A DNA stretch of 64,000 nt from Rubrobacter xylanophilus (lineage in GTDB: Bacteria; Actinomycetota; Rubrobacteria; Rubrobacterales; Rubrobacteraceae). The notes under the pieces are model-generated. The model was not told where the DNA came from, made no database searches, and saw nothing but the letters and a program-made list of their open reading frames with translations. Both the position numbers and the translations under genes were made by a program. The stretch spans positions 2,715,501 to 2,779,500 of the forward strand of contig NZ_AP019791.1 of assembly GCF_007164525.1 (NCBI RefSeq). The letters are read 5' to 3'. Position 1 is the stretch's first letter. The number at the start of each line of letters is the position of its first letter. Below are positions 38,794 to 47,270 of the stretch, piece by piece.

Positions 38794-38865
38794 AGGCCAC
38801 CTCGAAACGAATGTTCCGCTAGAATTGTCACAAGTGCCTGAGAAAGTTAGTGGAGGAGGCGGGAG

Positions 38866-39786
38866 ATGACGCGGGTGGTCAGGGGAGGTTTGATCCAGGC
38901 TTCGGCGGCGCTCGACGGGGCGGAGTCTCCGAAGCGGCACCGGGAGGCCATGATCGAGAAGCACCTCCCGATGATCGAGGAGGCGGCGCGACGGGGCGTA
39001 CAGATCCTGTGCCTGCAGGAGATGTTCACGGGGCCGTACTTCGCGGCGGAGCAGGACAACCGCTGGATCGAGATAGCCGAGAGCATCCCGGAGGGGCCGA
39101 CCGTGGACCTCATGCGGGAGCTCGCCGAGCGGCACGGCATGGTCATCGTGGTGCCGATCCCGGAGCACGAGATGAGCGGCTTCATCTACAACACCGCCGC
39201 CGTCATAGACGCCGACGGCACCTACCTCGGCAAGTACCGCAAGAACCACATCCCCCACACCCACCCCGGCTTCTGGGAGAAGTTCTACTTCAAGCCCGGC
39301 AACCTCGGCTACCCGGTCTTCCGCACGGCCTTCGCCGACGTAGGGGTCTACATCTGCTACGACCGCCACTTCCCGGAGGGAGCGCGGGCACTGGGCCTCA
39401 ACGGGGCGGAGATAGTCTTCAACCCGTCGGCCACGGTCGCCGGGCTCTCCGAGTACCTGTGGAGGCTGGAGCAGCCGGCGCACGCGGTGGCGAACATGTA
39501 CTTCGTAGGCGCTATCAACCGCGTGGGCACCGAGCATCCGTGGGGCATCGGAGAGTTCTACGGGTCCAGCTACTTCTGCGATCCGCGGGGGCAGTTCCTG
39601 GCGGAAGGGAGCCGGGACAAAGACGAGCTGGTGGTTGCGGATCTGGATCTGGACCAGATAGAAGAGGTCCGAAACGTCTGGCAATTCTACCGGGACCGGC
39701 GCCCCGAGACCTACGAGTCGCTGGCGGAGATCGCCCCGCGCAGAGACCTGCGCGCCGCCGACTCGCGCGTCTCTCTTCCCGGGTAG
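38866..39786 (+). CDS. Carbon-nitrogen hydrolase, beta-ureidopropionase/N-carbamoyl amidase-like
   Basis: 306 residues. The nitrilase-fold triad is visible as Glu52 in CLQEMF, Lys126 in GKYRKNHIPH and Cys164 in VYICYDRHFPEGAR. The sequence VSAGLSEYLW-type region and INRVGTEHPW follow the beta-ureidopropionase/N-carbamoylputrescine amidase subgroup, which removes a carbamoyl group in pyrimidine or polyamine breakdown. A TAGAAT -10-like box lies at 38820-38825. No dihydropyrimidinase gene is adjacent, so the exact substrate is open. Confidence 0.87.
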   Translation: MTRVVRGGLIQASAALDGAESPKRHREAMIEKHLPMIEEAARRGVQILCLQEMFTGPYFAAEQDNRWIEIAESIPEGPTVDLMRELAERHGMVIVVPIPEHEMSGFIYNTAAVIDADGTYLGKYRKNHIPHTHPGFWEKFYFKPGNLGYPVFRTAFADVGVYICYDRHFPEGARALGLNGAEIVFNPSATVAGLSEYLWRLEQPAHAVANMYFVGAINRVGTEHPWGIGEFYGSSYFCDPRGQFLAEGSRDKDELVVADLDLDQIEEVRNVWQFYRDRRPETYESLAEIAPRRDLRAADSRVSLPG

Positions 39787-40046
39787 CAGGAGATACCCCG
39801 AGAGACGGCCGTACGAGAGCCGGTCGACCCCGGCTGGATTCCAGGCGGGCTCGGGCAGGCAAACCCACCCCGGGACACCGACCGGGCGTAAAGCCGACCA
39901 GGGCGCGTTCACGGGGGACAGGACCCGGCGTACCAGATGGGCGGACCGCGCTTGAGGGTCTCGCGGACATGATCCGGGACGGCTTCGCCGGCTAGCTTCG
40001 ATCTGTCGCTTCCGCCGTCTCGCCGATAGATGGCCTCTGCCGAAGG
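39787..40046. other. Intergenic region, nothing recognised
   Basis: These 260 bases separate the nitrilase-like gene from the convergent EcfT gene. I see no conserved protein fragment, no RNA gene and no clear terminator; frames through it are short or low-complexity. Confidence 0.5.
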
Positions 40047-40820
40047 TCAGGCGACGGCGCCGAGCAGGTCGAACCGGAAGCTCAGGGCGACGCCGACGGC
40101 CAGGAGGCCGCACGCCACGAGCGCCGAATCAAAGAAGTCGAACTTGTATTCGACCTTCCTCTCGGGCCTTTTCGTAAAGGAGAAACCTCTGGCCTCCAGC
40201 ACGGCCATCATGGTACTGGCGCGCCGGATCACGGTGAAGAGAACCGGGACCATGAGCCGCGCCAGGTTGGCGACGAAGCGCAAAGGGTTCTTCGTGCGCA
40301 AGGAGACACCCTTCACGGCCATGGCGTCCACGATGCGGAAGACGTCCGCGAGGCTGGTGTAGAGGAGCAGGAAGGCGTAGCCGAAGGTGAAGCAGACGAC
40401 CTCCGGCAACTTGAGGCCGCGCAGGCCGTCGGTGAGCTCGTCTATGTCCATGGTGGAGAAGAGGCTTATGCTGACGAAGAGCGCCGCCGACCAGGCGAAG
40501 CCGAGCTTGAGCCCGAAGGCGAGCGACCCGTCGAAGGGCTGCACGTCGCCCGCGAGGATGTCCCTGGTGGCCGGGACGATGACGAGGGCCAGGAAGTTGG
40601 GGAGCTGGAGCAACCACAGCACGAGCAGCCACTTCCAGGAGACCTTCGCGATAACGGCTATGAGGAGGCCCACGAGGGCGAGCCCCACCATCCAGGGCCA
40701 GCTCGGCGCCGCGTAGAGCATGCCGACCGCGGAGAAGAACAGCAGCCACTTGGCGCGCGGGTCGCGCCGGTGGAAGAAGGTGTCCTTCTCCGTGTAGAGG
40801 ACCGGGACGCGGAGCTTCAC
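40047..40820 (-). CDS. Energy-coupling factor transporter T component (EcfT/CbiQ family)
   Basis: 257 residues, about five to six membrane segments. FFHRRDPRAKWLLFFSAVGM is the usual EcfT beginning, and RGLKLPEVVCFTFGYAFLLL then the region with MAVKGVSLRTK and MMAVLEARGFSF hold the coupling-helix motifs that contact the two ATPases. GTG 40820 starts two bases after the upstream ATPase stop. Its partner ATPase is truncated and no EcfS subunit is found, so the importer is probably non-functional or borrows subunits from elsewhere. Confidence 0.8.
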   Translation of the reverse strand: MKLRVPVLYTEKDTFFHRRDPRAKWLLFFSAVGMLYAAPSWPWMVGLALVGLLIAVIAKVSWKWLLVLWLLQLPNFLALVIVPATRDILAGDVQPFDGSLAFGLKLGFAWSAALFVSISLFSTMDIDELTDGLRGLKLPEVVCFTFGYAFLLLYTSLADVFRIVDAMAVKGVSLRTKNPLRFVANLARLMVPVLFTVIRRASTMMAVLEARGFSFTKRPERKVEYKFDFFDSALVACGLLAVGVALSFRFDLLGAVA

Positions 40821-40821
40821 G

Positions 40822-41285
40822 CTAGGCTTCTCCTTCGCCCGAGGCGTCGCCCGCGGCGACGAGCTTCGAGCCGAGCTCCTCGAAAGAGAGCGCGTCGAGA
40901 CCGACCATTTCGGCGAGCAGGGCCGCACGCGAGGGGCGGATGTACATCTCGGCTAAAGTGTCCCAGTTCTTCCTGGCGAAGACCTCCCCGGTGGGGCCGT
41001 GGAGGGCGACCCTGCCCTCGTTGAGGACCGTCACGGTGTCGGCGACCTCGCAGATCAGGTCCATGTCGTGATCGATCAGGACCACGGCCTTACCTCCCTT
41101 CCTGAGGCGTTCGATCATGCGCTCGATCTTGCGCCTTGATGCCGCATCCAGCCCTACCCACGGCTCGTCGAGCACGACGACGTCCGGGTCGAGGACCAGG
41201 GCCGAAGTTGCGGTGACGAGCCTGCGCTGCCCGCCGGGCATGAGGCTCGGGTCGCACCCGAGCAGCTCGTCCTCGAGCTCCGAAC
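40822..41285 (-). pseudogene. Truncated ECF transporter ATPase (C-terminal half)
   Basis: The frame carries the ABC signature as PGGQRRLVTATSALVLDPDV, Walker B VVVLDEPWVGLD, and the switch His in VVLIDHDMDLICEVADTVTV. Homology begins around LEDELLGCDPSLM near 41285. Walker A and the Q-loop half are gone: upstream of that point the strand is antisense to a corA fragment. The loss of the P-loop makes an active ATPase impossible. Confidence 0.75.
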
Positions 41286-41286
41286 C

Positions 41287-41673
41287 GTCAGGCCCCTCTC
41301 CGAGATCCTCAAGTCGCTGACCGGCGGCTTCGAGAAGTACGGCATAGACCAGGAGCTGAGGCGCTACCTGCGCGGCGTGCAGGACCACGCCATAGAGATC
41401 CAGGAGAGGGTGGAGGGCTTCCGCCAGCTCTTGCAGAACATCCTCAGCGCCAACCTGGCGCTCGTGAGCCTGCAGCAGAACGACGAGGTCAAGAGGGTCT
41501 CCGCCTGGGCGGCGAGCCTCTTCGCCCCGACCCTCATCGGCACCGTCTACGGGATGAACTTCGATCACATGCCGGAGCTGCACTGGGCCTTCGGCTAGCC
41601 ATTCGCGCTCGGGCTGATGCTGCTCGTGTGCGTAGTCCTCTACGCGGTCTTCAAGAGGCGCGGCTGGCTCTGA
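41287..41673 (+). pseudogene. corA: Remnant of CorA magnesium/cobalt transporter (C-terminal part)
   Basis: The plus-strand frame reads the long CorA helix (QDHAIEIQERVEGFRQLLQN, LVSLQQNDEVKRVSAWAASL), then FAPTLIGTVYGMNFDHMPEL with the GMN selectivity motif. A TAG at 41596-41598 replaces the expected Tyr codon in FGYPF, and the frame then continues into the second membrane segment LMLLVCVVLYAVFKRRGWL to the TGA at 41671. The N-terminal domain is absent. Both the truncation and the internal stop mark it as dead. Confidence 0.85.
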
Positions 41674-41680
41674 AGGGCGT

Positions 41681-42187
41681 CTATTCGCGCCCCTCCGGAC
41701 GCTCCCTGCGCAGCAGGCGTTCCCTCTCCCGCCCCTCCCTGGCCCTTTGCAGTTCCTCCTCCGGGTTCTCCAGCCAGCGCAGGATCCTCTCCTCTATCCG
41801 GTCGCGTACCTCGCGGAAGCGCTCGAGGATGGCGTCGTGGGGCAGGCTCGTGTCGGCCCTTGGATCGTCGAAGATCCAGGAGAAGGTGGTACCTACGCCG
41901 GGGAAGGTCTTGGGGCAGTCCTTCTCGGCGCGGGCGCAGACGATGATGAGGTAGTTGAAGCCCATCTTGCCCATGTAGGTCCTGAGGCCCTTGGGGTACT
42001 GTTCGGAGATGTCTATCCCGACCTCCGCCATCGCCTCGACGGCGCAGGGATGTATCTCGTCCGTGGGTGAGATCCCGGCGCTGTACACCTCGAAGCGGTC
42101 GCCCGCGTGATGCCTCAAGAGGGCCTCGGCCATCTGGCTCCTCGCAGAATTCTGCGTGCACAGAAAGAGCACCCGCTGCTTCCTCAT
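41681..42187 (-). CDS. arsC: Arsenate reductase, thioredoxin-coupled (LMW phosphatase fold)
   Basis: 168 residues. Reduces arsenate to arsenite. The P-loop FLCTQNSARSQMAEA holds Cys10 and Arg16, and Cys84 and Cys91 in IIVCARAEKDCPKTF match the three-cysteine relay of the thioredoxin-coupled class. The Arg/Glu-rich C-terminal tail (about 150-168) is an extension beyond the usual 130-140 residues. Start at ATG 42187 overlaps the metallophosphoesterase stop as ATGA. Last gene of the ars cluster. Confidence 0.92.
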   Translation of the reverse strand: MRKQRVLFLCTQNSARSQMAEALLRHHAGDRFEVYSAGISPTDEIHPCAVEAMAEVGIDISEQYPKGLRTYMGKMGFNYLIIVCARAEKDCPKTFPGVGTTFSWIFDDPRADTSLPHDAILERFREVRDRIEERILRWLENPEEELQRAREGRERERLLRRERPEGRE

Positions 42188-42969
42188 CTTCTGCCCCCTC
42201 CCTGCCGCACCTCCGAGGGCTCCGGCGCGCCGCCGGCGCGGAGCTGGTCTGCAAACTCGTCGGGCAGCCCGCTCCTGTGTATGCCGTCCATCGCCCGCTC
42301 CAGATCGTACTCGACGCGCACGAACTCCACGCCGCCGACCTCCTCGCCGGCCTCGACGAGCGCGTAGCAGGCCCTCCAGTCGCCGTCCTTGGGCTTGCCG
42401 ACGGACCCGACGTTCACGAAGCGAACACCCCCCACCTCCCGGTGCCAGGGTTTGTGGGTGTGGCCGAAGGCGATGAGGTCGCCCTCCCTGAGGCCCGCGG
42501 TCTTCGCCATCCTGGTGCAGAAGGAGTCGGGGCGGTCCTCGGTCCAGTAGAGGGTGTTGAGGGTGGGGGTCCCGTGGACGAGCGTGATCTGGGGCCGCGA
42601 GGTGTGTCCGCCCCGCACCCTCAGGTCCATCCTGAAGGGTAGCCCCCGGAGAAAGGCCTTGGTCTCCGGCTCGACGTGCTCGCGGGTCCAGGCGTAGCTT
42701 ATGTGCGAGAGCTCCTCGGCGCGGGGGCTCTCGGCCTTGCATCCGCAATGCTTGTAGTCGTTGGCCACGGTCGAGTCGTAGTTGCCAGCTATCCCAGGTA
42801 TCCCGCGTTCCCGGATCAGGGCCACTACCTCGTTGGGCCACGGAGCATAGCCGACGAGATCCCCAAGATGGTAGGTCGCGGCCACGTCCTCCCTGGCGTC
42901 GATGTCGGCCAGCACGGCCTCCAGAGCCGGCAGGTTGGAGTGGACGTCCGAGATGAGCGCATGCTTCAC
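42184..42969 (-). CDS. Metallophosphoesterase
   Basis: 261 residues of the calcineurin-like MJ0936/YfcE type. Metal ligands appear in LISDVHSNLPALEA, YHLGDLVGYAPWP, GIAGNYDS, LVHGTPTLN and FGHTHKPWH. It hydrolyses a phosphoester, substrate unknown. The gene is translationally coupled to arsC by a four-base overlap, so a role in arsenic handling is possible, but no ars function is established for it here. Confidence 0.85.
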   Translation of the reverse strand: MKHALISDVHSNLPALEAVLADIDAREDVAATYHLGDLVGYAPWPNEVVALIRERGIPGIAGNYDSTVANDYKHCGCKAESPRAEELSHISYAWTREHVEPETKAFLRGLPFRMDLRVRGGHTSRPQITLVHGTPTLNTLYWTEDRPDSFCTRMAKTAGLREGDLIAFGHTHKPWHREVGGVRFVNVGSVGKPKDGDWRACYALVEAGEEVGGVEFVRVEYDLERAMDGIHRSGLPDEFADQLRAGGAPEPSEVRQGGGRR

Positions 42970-43084
42970 ATCATCCTCCTCATCTATCGTAGATTGCCGA
43001 TTGGCTTGCAGACGTCAGTATACGATCACCTCTGGATCATTTTGTTACGTGGCGGTTAAATATGGGCGCTTTGCGCGCCTTCTC

Positions 43085-43681
43085 TCATCCGGCGTGCACC
43101 AGGAGCACGCCGGTGTAGGCCGACACGGGCTGAGGATTGGCCATTGGGGCGCGTTTCCATCGCGTCTCGACGGCGTGGGAGAGGGAGATGGACCGGTAGT
43201 GCGGGTGGCTCGCCATCCAGTCCATCACCTTTCTGCCCAACAGGCCGAGGTTCTGCGCCTCAAAGAACACCGTACACGGGCCCTCTGCTCTGCAGAGGGC
43301 TTCGCCGTCCTGCTCGCAGACCATCGTAGCCATCTTGGCATCCGGGGCCTCTGGGCGTGGATGCTCGCGGTGACGGGCGATCTTCTTATGTCCGTCCGAT
43401 GTCCGCGCACGCTGCTTCCCGGGCAGACGACAGACGAGCAGCAAGGCCGAGTGTGTGGGCTCCGGCTGGGGGTTGGCCATCGGCGCGTGCTTCCACTCCG
43501 TCTGGAACCCGTGGCTGAGAGAGATGGGCACCCAGGCCGGATGCTCTGCCAGCCACCGCGTGACGGCCTCGTTAAGTTCTCGCAGCGTGGGCTCCTCGAA
43601 GGTCGCTACGAAGGCGTCCTGAGGGCCGCAGTCTGCGCCGGGGCTCCCGGCGCAGACTGGGATGGCTCCTGAAACTTTCAT
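43085..43681 (-). CDS. Unknown protein with two Cse60-like repeats, in the ars cluster
   Basis: 198 residues. Two copies of a roughly 58-residue unit occur: residues about 28-84 (LRELNEAVTRWLAEHPAWVP, ISLSHGFQTEWKHAP) and about 137-196 (VMDWMASHPHYRSISLSHAV, ETRWKRAP), each followed by MANPQP and a strand ending in LLLV/VLLV. The pattern of helix, polar loop and hydrophobic strand resembles the small Cse60 family, here as a tandem. A Cys-bearing leader and a His/Arg/Lys-rich linker with CEQDGEALCRAEGPC lie outside the repeats. It lies 28 bases after arsB. Function unknown; the Cys residues could bind arsenite. Confidence 0.6.
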   Translation of the reverse strand: MKVSGAIPVCAGSPGADCGPQDAFVATFEEPTLRELNEAVTRWLAEHPAWVPISLSHGFQTEWKHAPMANPQPEPTHSALLLVCRLPGKQRARTSDGHKKIARHREHPRPEAPDAKMATMVCEQDGEALCRAEGPCTVFFEAQNLGLLGRKVMDWMASHPHYRSISLSHAVETRWKRAPMANPQPVSAYTGVLLVHAG

Positions 43682-43709
43682 CCTGCCGCACCTCCTTTAT
43701 CTTCCTTGG

Positions 43710-44999
43710 CTAGTCGGTCAGGGCCAGCCAGCCGGCCAGCGCCACCAGGCAGACGAGCAGCACCGGCAGGGTTATCTGTATGCCGACCTTGAAGTAGTAG
43801 CCCCAGGAGATCTTTGTTCCCTTGCGCTGCAGAACGTGCAGCCACAGGAGGGTTGCGAGGCTCCCTATCGGGGTCATTTTCGGGCCGAGGTCGCAGCCGA
43901 TGACGTTGGCGTAGATCATGGCCTCCCGCGTTATCCCGCTCGCGCTTGCGGCGTCTATGGAGAGAGCTCCGATCATCACGGTGGGCATGTTGTTCATGAG
44001 CGCCGAGAGGAAGGCCACGGTGAAGCCGGTCCCGATCGAGGTAGCGAGGACGCCTCCATCGGCGAAGAGGTTCAGGAGAGCCGTGAGGTAGCCCGTGATC
44101 CCGGCGTTGTGCAGCCCGAAGACCACCAGGTACATCCCCAGAGAGAAGATCACGATCTGCCAGGGCGCCTCGCGCACCACCCTGCTGGTGGGGATGATTC
44201 TCTTCCGCCGCGCCACCAGGAGCAGCGCGAGCGCCCCGGCGCCCGCGACCACGCTCACCGGCACGCCGGCAGGCTCCGCCGCGAAGTACCCCACAAGCAG
44301 CAGCACCAGCACCCACCATCCTGCCCTGAAGGTGAGTGGGTCCCTGATCGCCTCGTGCGGACGGCGCAGCTCCCGCACGTCGTAGGAGCGGGGCACGTCC
44401 TTCCGGTAGAAGAAGTAGAGGACCGCCAGGCTCGCCAAAATCGCCGCCGCGTTCACGGGCACCATCACGCTCGCGTACTCGGCGAAGCCGATGCCGAAGA
44501 AGTCCGCCGAGACGATGTTGACCAGGTTGGAGACGACGAACGGTAGGCTGGCCGAGTCGGCGATGAACCCGGTGGCCATCACGAAAGCCAGGGTCGAGGC
44601 CGCACCGAAGCCTAGAGCGAGCAGCATGGCGATGACGATGGGCGTGAGTATGAGGGCCGCCCCATCGTTGGCGAAGAGCGCCGCTATGGCGGCCCCCAGG
44701 AGCACTATGAGGGCGAAGAGCTTGCGGCCGTCGCCTCTCCCCCACCGCGCGACGTGCAGCGCCGCCCATTCGAAGAAGCCGGCCTCGTCCAGGACGAGGC
44801 TGATGATGATCACCGCCACGAACGCCAGCGTCGCGTTCCAGACGATGCCCGCTACCTCCGGCACGTCGGAGAGCCCCACGACGCCGGTCGCCAGCGCCAC
44901 CACCGCACCGAGCGAGGCACTCCAGCCTATACCCAGCCCCCGAGGTTGCCAGATAACCAGCACCAGCGTCGCGACGAAGATCATCAACGCGAGAAACAA
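43710..44999 (-). CDS. arsB: Arsenite efflux permease ArsB
   Basis: 429 residues, about 11-12 membrane segments. [52 protein letters not shown] and [20 protein letters not shown] are ArsB family blocks. It exports arsenite, alone or with the ArsA ATPase; since arsA here is broken it probably works as a secondary, proton-driven pump. Upstream is the CBS/arsA scar, downstream the repeat protein. Confidence 0.92.
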   Translation of the reverse strand: MFLALMIFVATLVLVIWQPRGLGIGWSASLGAVVALATGVVGLSDVPEVAGIVWNATLAFVAVIIISLVLDEAGFFEWAALHVARWGRGDGRKLFALIVLLGAAIAALFANDGAALILTPIVIAMLLALGFGAASTLAFVMATGFIADSASLPFVVSNLVNIVSADFFGIGFAEYASVMVPVNAAAILASLAVLYFFYRKDVPRSYDVRELRRPHEAIRDPLTFRAGWWVLVLLLVGYFAAEPAGVPVSVVAGAGALALLLVARRKRIIPTSRVVREAPWQIVIFSLGMYLVVFGLHNAGITGYLTALLNLFADGGVLATSIGTGFTVAFLSALMNNMPTVMIGALSIDAASASGITREAMIYANVIGCDLGPKMTPIGSLATLLWLHVLQRKGTKISWGYYFKVGIQITLPVLLVCLVALAGWLALTD

Positions 45000-45002
45000 A
45001 GG

Positions 45003-45234
45003 CTACCTCCCCCTCCTCATGGGATTGAAGAAATCCGGGTCTTCGCCCAGACGACTGATCAGGTCATACCTGGAGATCATCCCGACGACCCTGCTCCGCT
45101 CGACGACCGGAAGGGACTTTACGCCGCGCTCGATGAGCAGCCGGGCCGCCGTGGCGACGTCGGTCTGCGGTGAGACGGTGAGAACCTCCGGGGTCATAAC
45201 CTCCCGCGCGGTGCGCCCCTCTGCTTTATCCTCC
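45003..45234 (-). pseudogene. Half of a CBS-pair protein
   Basis: The frame encodes one complete CBS motif (REVMTPEVLTVSPQTDVATA, ERGVKSLPVVERSRVVGMIS, RYDLISRLGEDPDF). A CBS-pair protein needs two; the first is missing, and just upstream of AEGRTAREVMTP the strand becomes the truncated arsA gene. ATG 45197 could still start a 64-residue single-CBS peptide, but the lost half indicates a deletion scar. Confidence 0.7.
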
Positions 45235-46325
45235 CCGGGCCGTGGCCGCCGCCACCGTGGTCTTCCCGACCCCGCCCTTGCCCATCGTCATGACGACGCC
45301 GTTGCCGGCCGCATCCAGCTCCCGGATGAGGTCCTCGACCCCCTCGAAGTTCCCGGCGGAGATCCCCTCCGGCATCCCGGACGCGCCGTCATCGGCGTAC
45401 CCCCCTCCGGTCCGGCGAGGGCCCGCAGGGCGTCGAGGCCGGTGAGCTCCCCGGCTACGAGCGGGACGGCGGCGGCCGGTACCCCGCGCAGGGAACCCGG
45501 CAGCCCCTTCCACGCCTCCCGCTGCCGGCGCGCGAGCGCCCCGGCCACCGGGTCGCCGGACTCGTCGCCGGCGAAGACGCCGTTCAACACGAGCCGCTGG
45601 TTGCGGATGCCGAGCTCCGCGAGCTCGCCGCCGGCCCGCGCCGCTTCCCACAGCGCGCTCTCTTCTGGGCGACTGACGAGCACCACGGTCGTCCGGCCCG
45701 CGTCCGCGAGGGCCTCCACCGTGGCAACGTAGCGCTCGCGCTGCGCCTCCAGGCCGGCCAGCGTCCCCAGACAGCTCGCGCCCTCGGGGTTGGTCTCTAT
45801 GTAGCCGCTCCAGGCGCTCGGCAGGCACAGGAGGCGCAGGGTGTGCCCGGGCGGGGCAGTGTCGAAGACGATGTGGTCGAAGCGCCCGACGAAGTCCGGG
45901 TCGGCGAGCAGGCCGGTGAACTCGTCGAAGGCGGCGATCTCCACGGTGCACGCCCCCGAGAGCTGCTCCTCCATGCTGCGCACCGACTCCTCGGGCAACA
46001 CCCCGCGGTACGGCCCCACGACCCGGTCCCGGTACGCCGCCGTGGCCTCGGGGTCGAGGTTCATGAGCGACAGCCCCGGGACCCCCGGCACCTCCGCCGG
46101 CTCGGCCCCGGCCTCCGTCCCGAACACGTCGTCCAGGTTCGAAGCGGGGTCGGTGCTCACCACGAGTACCCGCCGCCCGGCCTCGGCCATGCGCAGCGCG
46201 GTGGCGCTGGCGATGGTGGTCTTGCCGACGCCGCCCTTGCCGGTAAAGAACAGGAAGCGGCTCCCCCACCCCTCCCAGTCAACCGGCGGCAGGTCGTACA
46301 GCTCTCGCGGTGCAGTCTGGCTCAT
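45235..46325 (-). pseudogene. arsA: Arsenite-transport ATPase ArsA, frameshifted and truncated
   Basis: The first half is good: P-loop FFTGKGGVGKTTIASATALR, STDPASNLDDVFG and FDTAPPGHTLRLLCLPSAWS. Near 45405-45415, at a run of C in the plus strand, the frame shifts; after it the other frame gives MPEGISAGNFEGVEDLIREL and the second P-loop MTMGKGGVGKTTVAAATA. The sequence then stops, so almost all of the second ATPase half is missing. Start: AGAGGAGA precedes ATG 46325. ArsA needs both nucleotide sites, so pump energisation should be lost. Confidence 0.85.
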
Positions 46326-46361
46326 GCGGTCTCCTCTGTCAGATGTGGTCTTCGACACCGT

Positions 46362-46772
46362 TCAGCAGCACCCCGAGCCGGGCGCGCAGCCCCCGGCCTC
46401 CCGAGGCTCGTCTCCGGCCGGCTTCCGGGCGGCGGCCAGGATCTCCTCGCGCGTCGGGTACCGCCCGTGCGCCACGACCTCCCCTTCCACCAGGACGGCC
46501 GGGAGCGCCCCGTCGCCGAACGCCTGCATCAGCCCCGTAACACGCGGGTTCCGGACGAAGGCGTCGGTCTCCTGGGCCAGGTTGAAGCGCTCTACCCGCG
46601 CCCCCTGAGACTCGACCCACCGCAGGTCCCGCGAGATCCTCTGCAGCTCCGGATCCACCACCGGGCCGCACACCCCCGACGTACAGCACATCGCCGGGTC
46701 GTAGACGCTCACCGTGACCGTCCCCGGCGCCTCCGCCGTCAGCGGCAGCATCCCCTTCTTCAACTCGGACAA
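46362..46772 (-). CDS. arsD: Arsenical resistance metallochaperone/trans-acting repressor ArsD
   Basis: 136 residues. VSVYDPAMCCTSGVCGP contains the arsenite-binding Cys29, Cys30 and Cys35 (Cys12/13/18 in the standard numbering), and the C-terminus has GGCAPGSGCC, a second thiol cluster found in some ArsD proteins. It passes arsenite to ArsA and can act as a weak repressor. With ArsA broken only the buffering or regulatory role could remain. It lies between arsR and arsA. Confidence 0.92.
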   Translation of the reverse strand: MSELKKGMLPLTAEAPGTVTVSVYDPAMCCTSGVCGPVVDPELQRISRDLRWVESQGARVERFNLAQETDAFVRNPRVTGLMQAFGDGALPAVLVEGEVVAHGRYPTREEILAAARKPAGDEPREAGGCAPGSGCC

Positions 46773-46852
46773 AATGCCTCCTGTTCGTCCATCTACGATT
46801 TACGATCAATGCTCTCAAAAAAGAGGCCCCGTTAAACGGAGCCTTCCGGGTA

Positions 46853-47233
46853 CTACAGGAGCGTGTCCGCGAGGCCCTTGAGCTCGGCGAGCGCCTCGCG
46901 GTTGACCCCGTAGCAGGTACGGGGTCCGTCTATGACGCCCTCGACGAGGCCGGCCTCCTTGAGAACCTTCAGGTGCTGGCTGACGGTGGACTGGGCGAGC
47001 GGCAGCGCCTCGACGATGTCACCGCAGACGCAGGTCTCGACGGAGAGCAGGAGCCGCAGTATCCTCACCCGCACCGGGTGCCCTAGCGCCTTGCACAGCT
47101 GCGCGAACCGCTCCTCCGACGCCCGCAGGTCCTCGGCTTCCAGGGCGCTCAGGAACCTGGTCGGGCTGCACCCCTCCTCCCGTGGGAGCACCCGAGCCCC
47201 TCGTCCTTCTCCGGTGTCACGCTCGATCGGCAT
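46853..47233 (-). CDS. arsR: ArsR-family metalloregulator
   Basis: 126 residues from ATG 47233. The winged helix has [20 protein letters not shown] with the ELCVCDL-type arsenite site (Cys68, Cys70) and [20 protein letters not shown] as recognition helix. It represses the ars operon until arsenite binds. The start is debatable: the -10 box lies only about 10 bases before ATG 47233, implying a leaderless message, while GAGGGG precedes an in-frame GTG at 47191. Confidence 0.9.
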   Translation of the reverse strand: MPIERDTGEGRGARVLPREEGCSPTRFLSALEAEDLRASEERFAQLCKALGHPVRVRILRLLLSVETCVCGDIVEALPLAQSTVSQHLKVLKEAGLVEGVIDGPRTCYGVNREALAELKGLADTLL

Positions 47234-47241
47234 CCTGCGAT

Positions 47242-47270
47242 AAAGTATACGAGGAGACGGGGGACGTCAA
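47242..47270 (-). promoter_or_regulatory. Promoter of the ars operon
   Basis: On the minus strand TTGACG (47270-47265) is followed after 15 bases by TATACT (47249-47244) or after 17 bases by TACTTT (47247-47242). The palindrome GTATAC overlaps the -10 and may be part of an ArsR operator. Confidence 0.6.
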
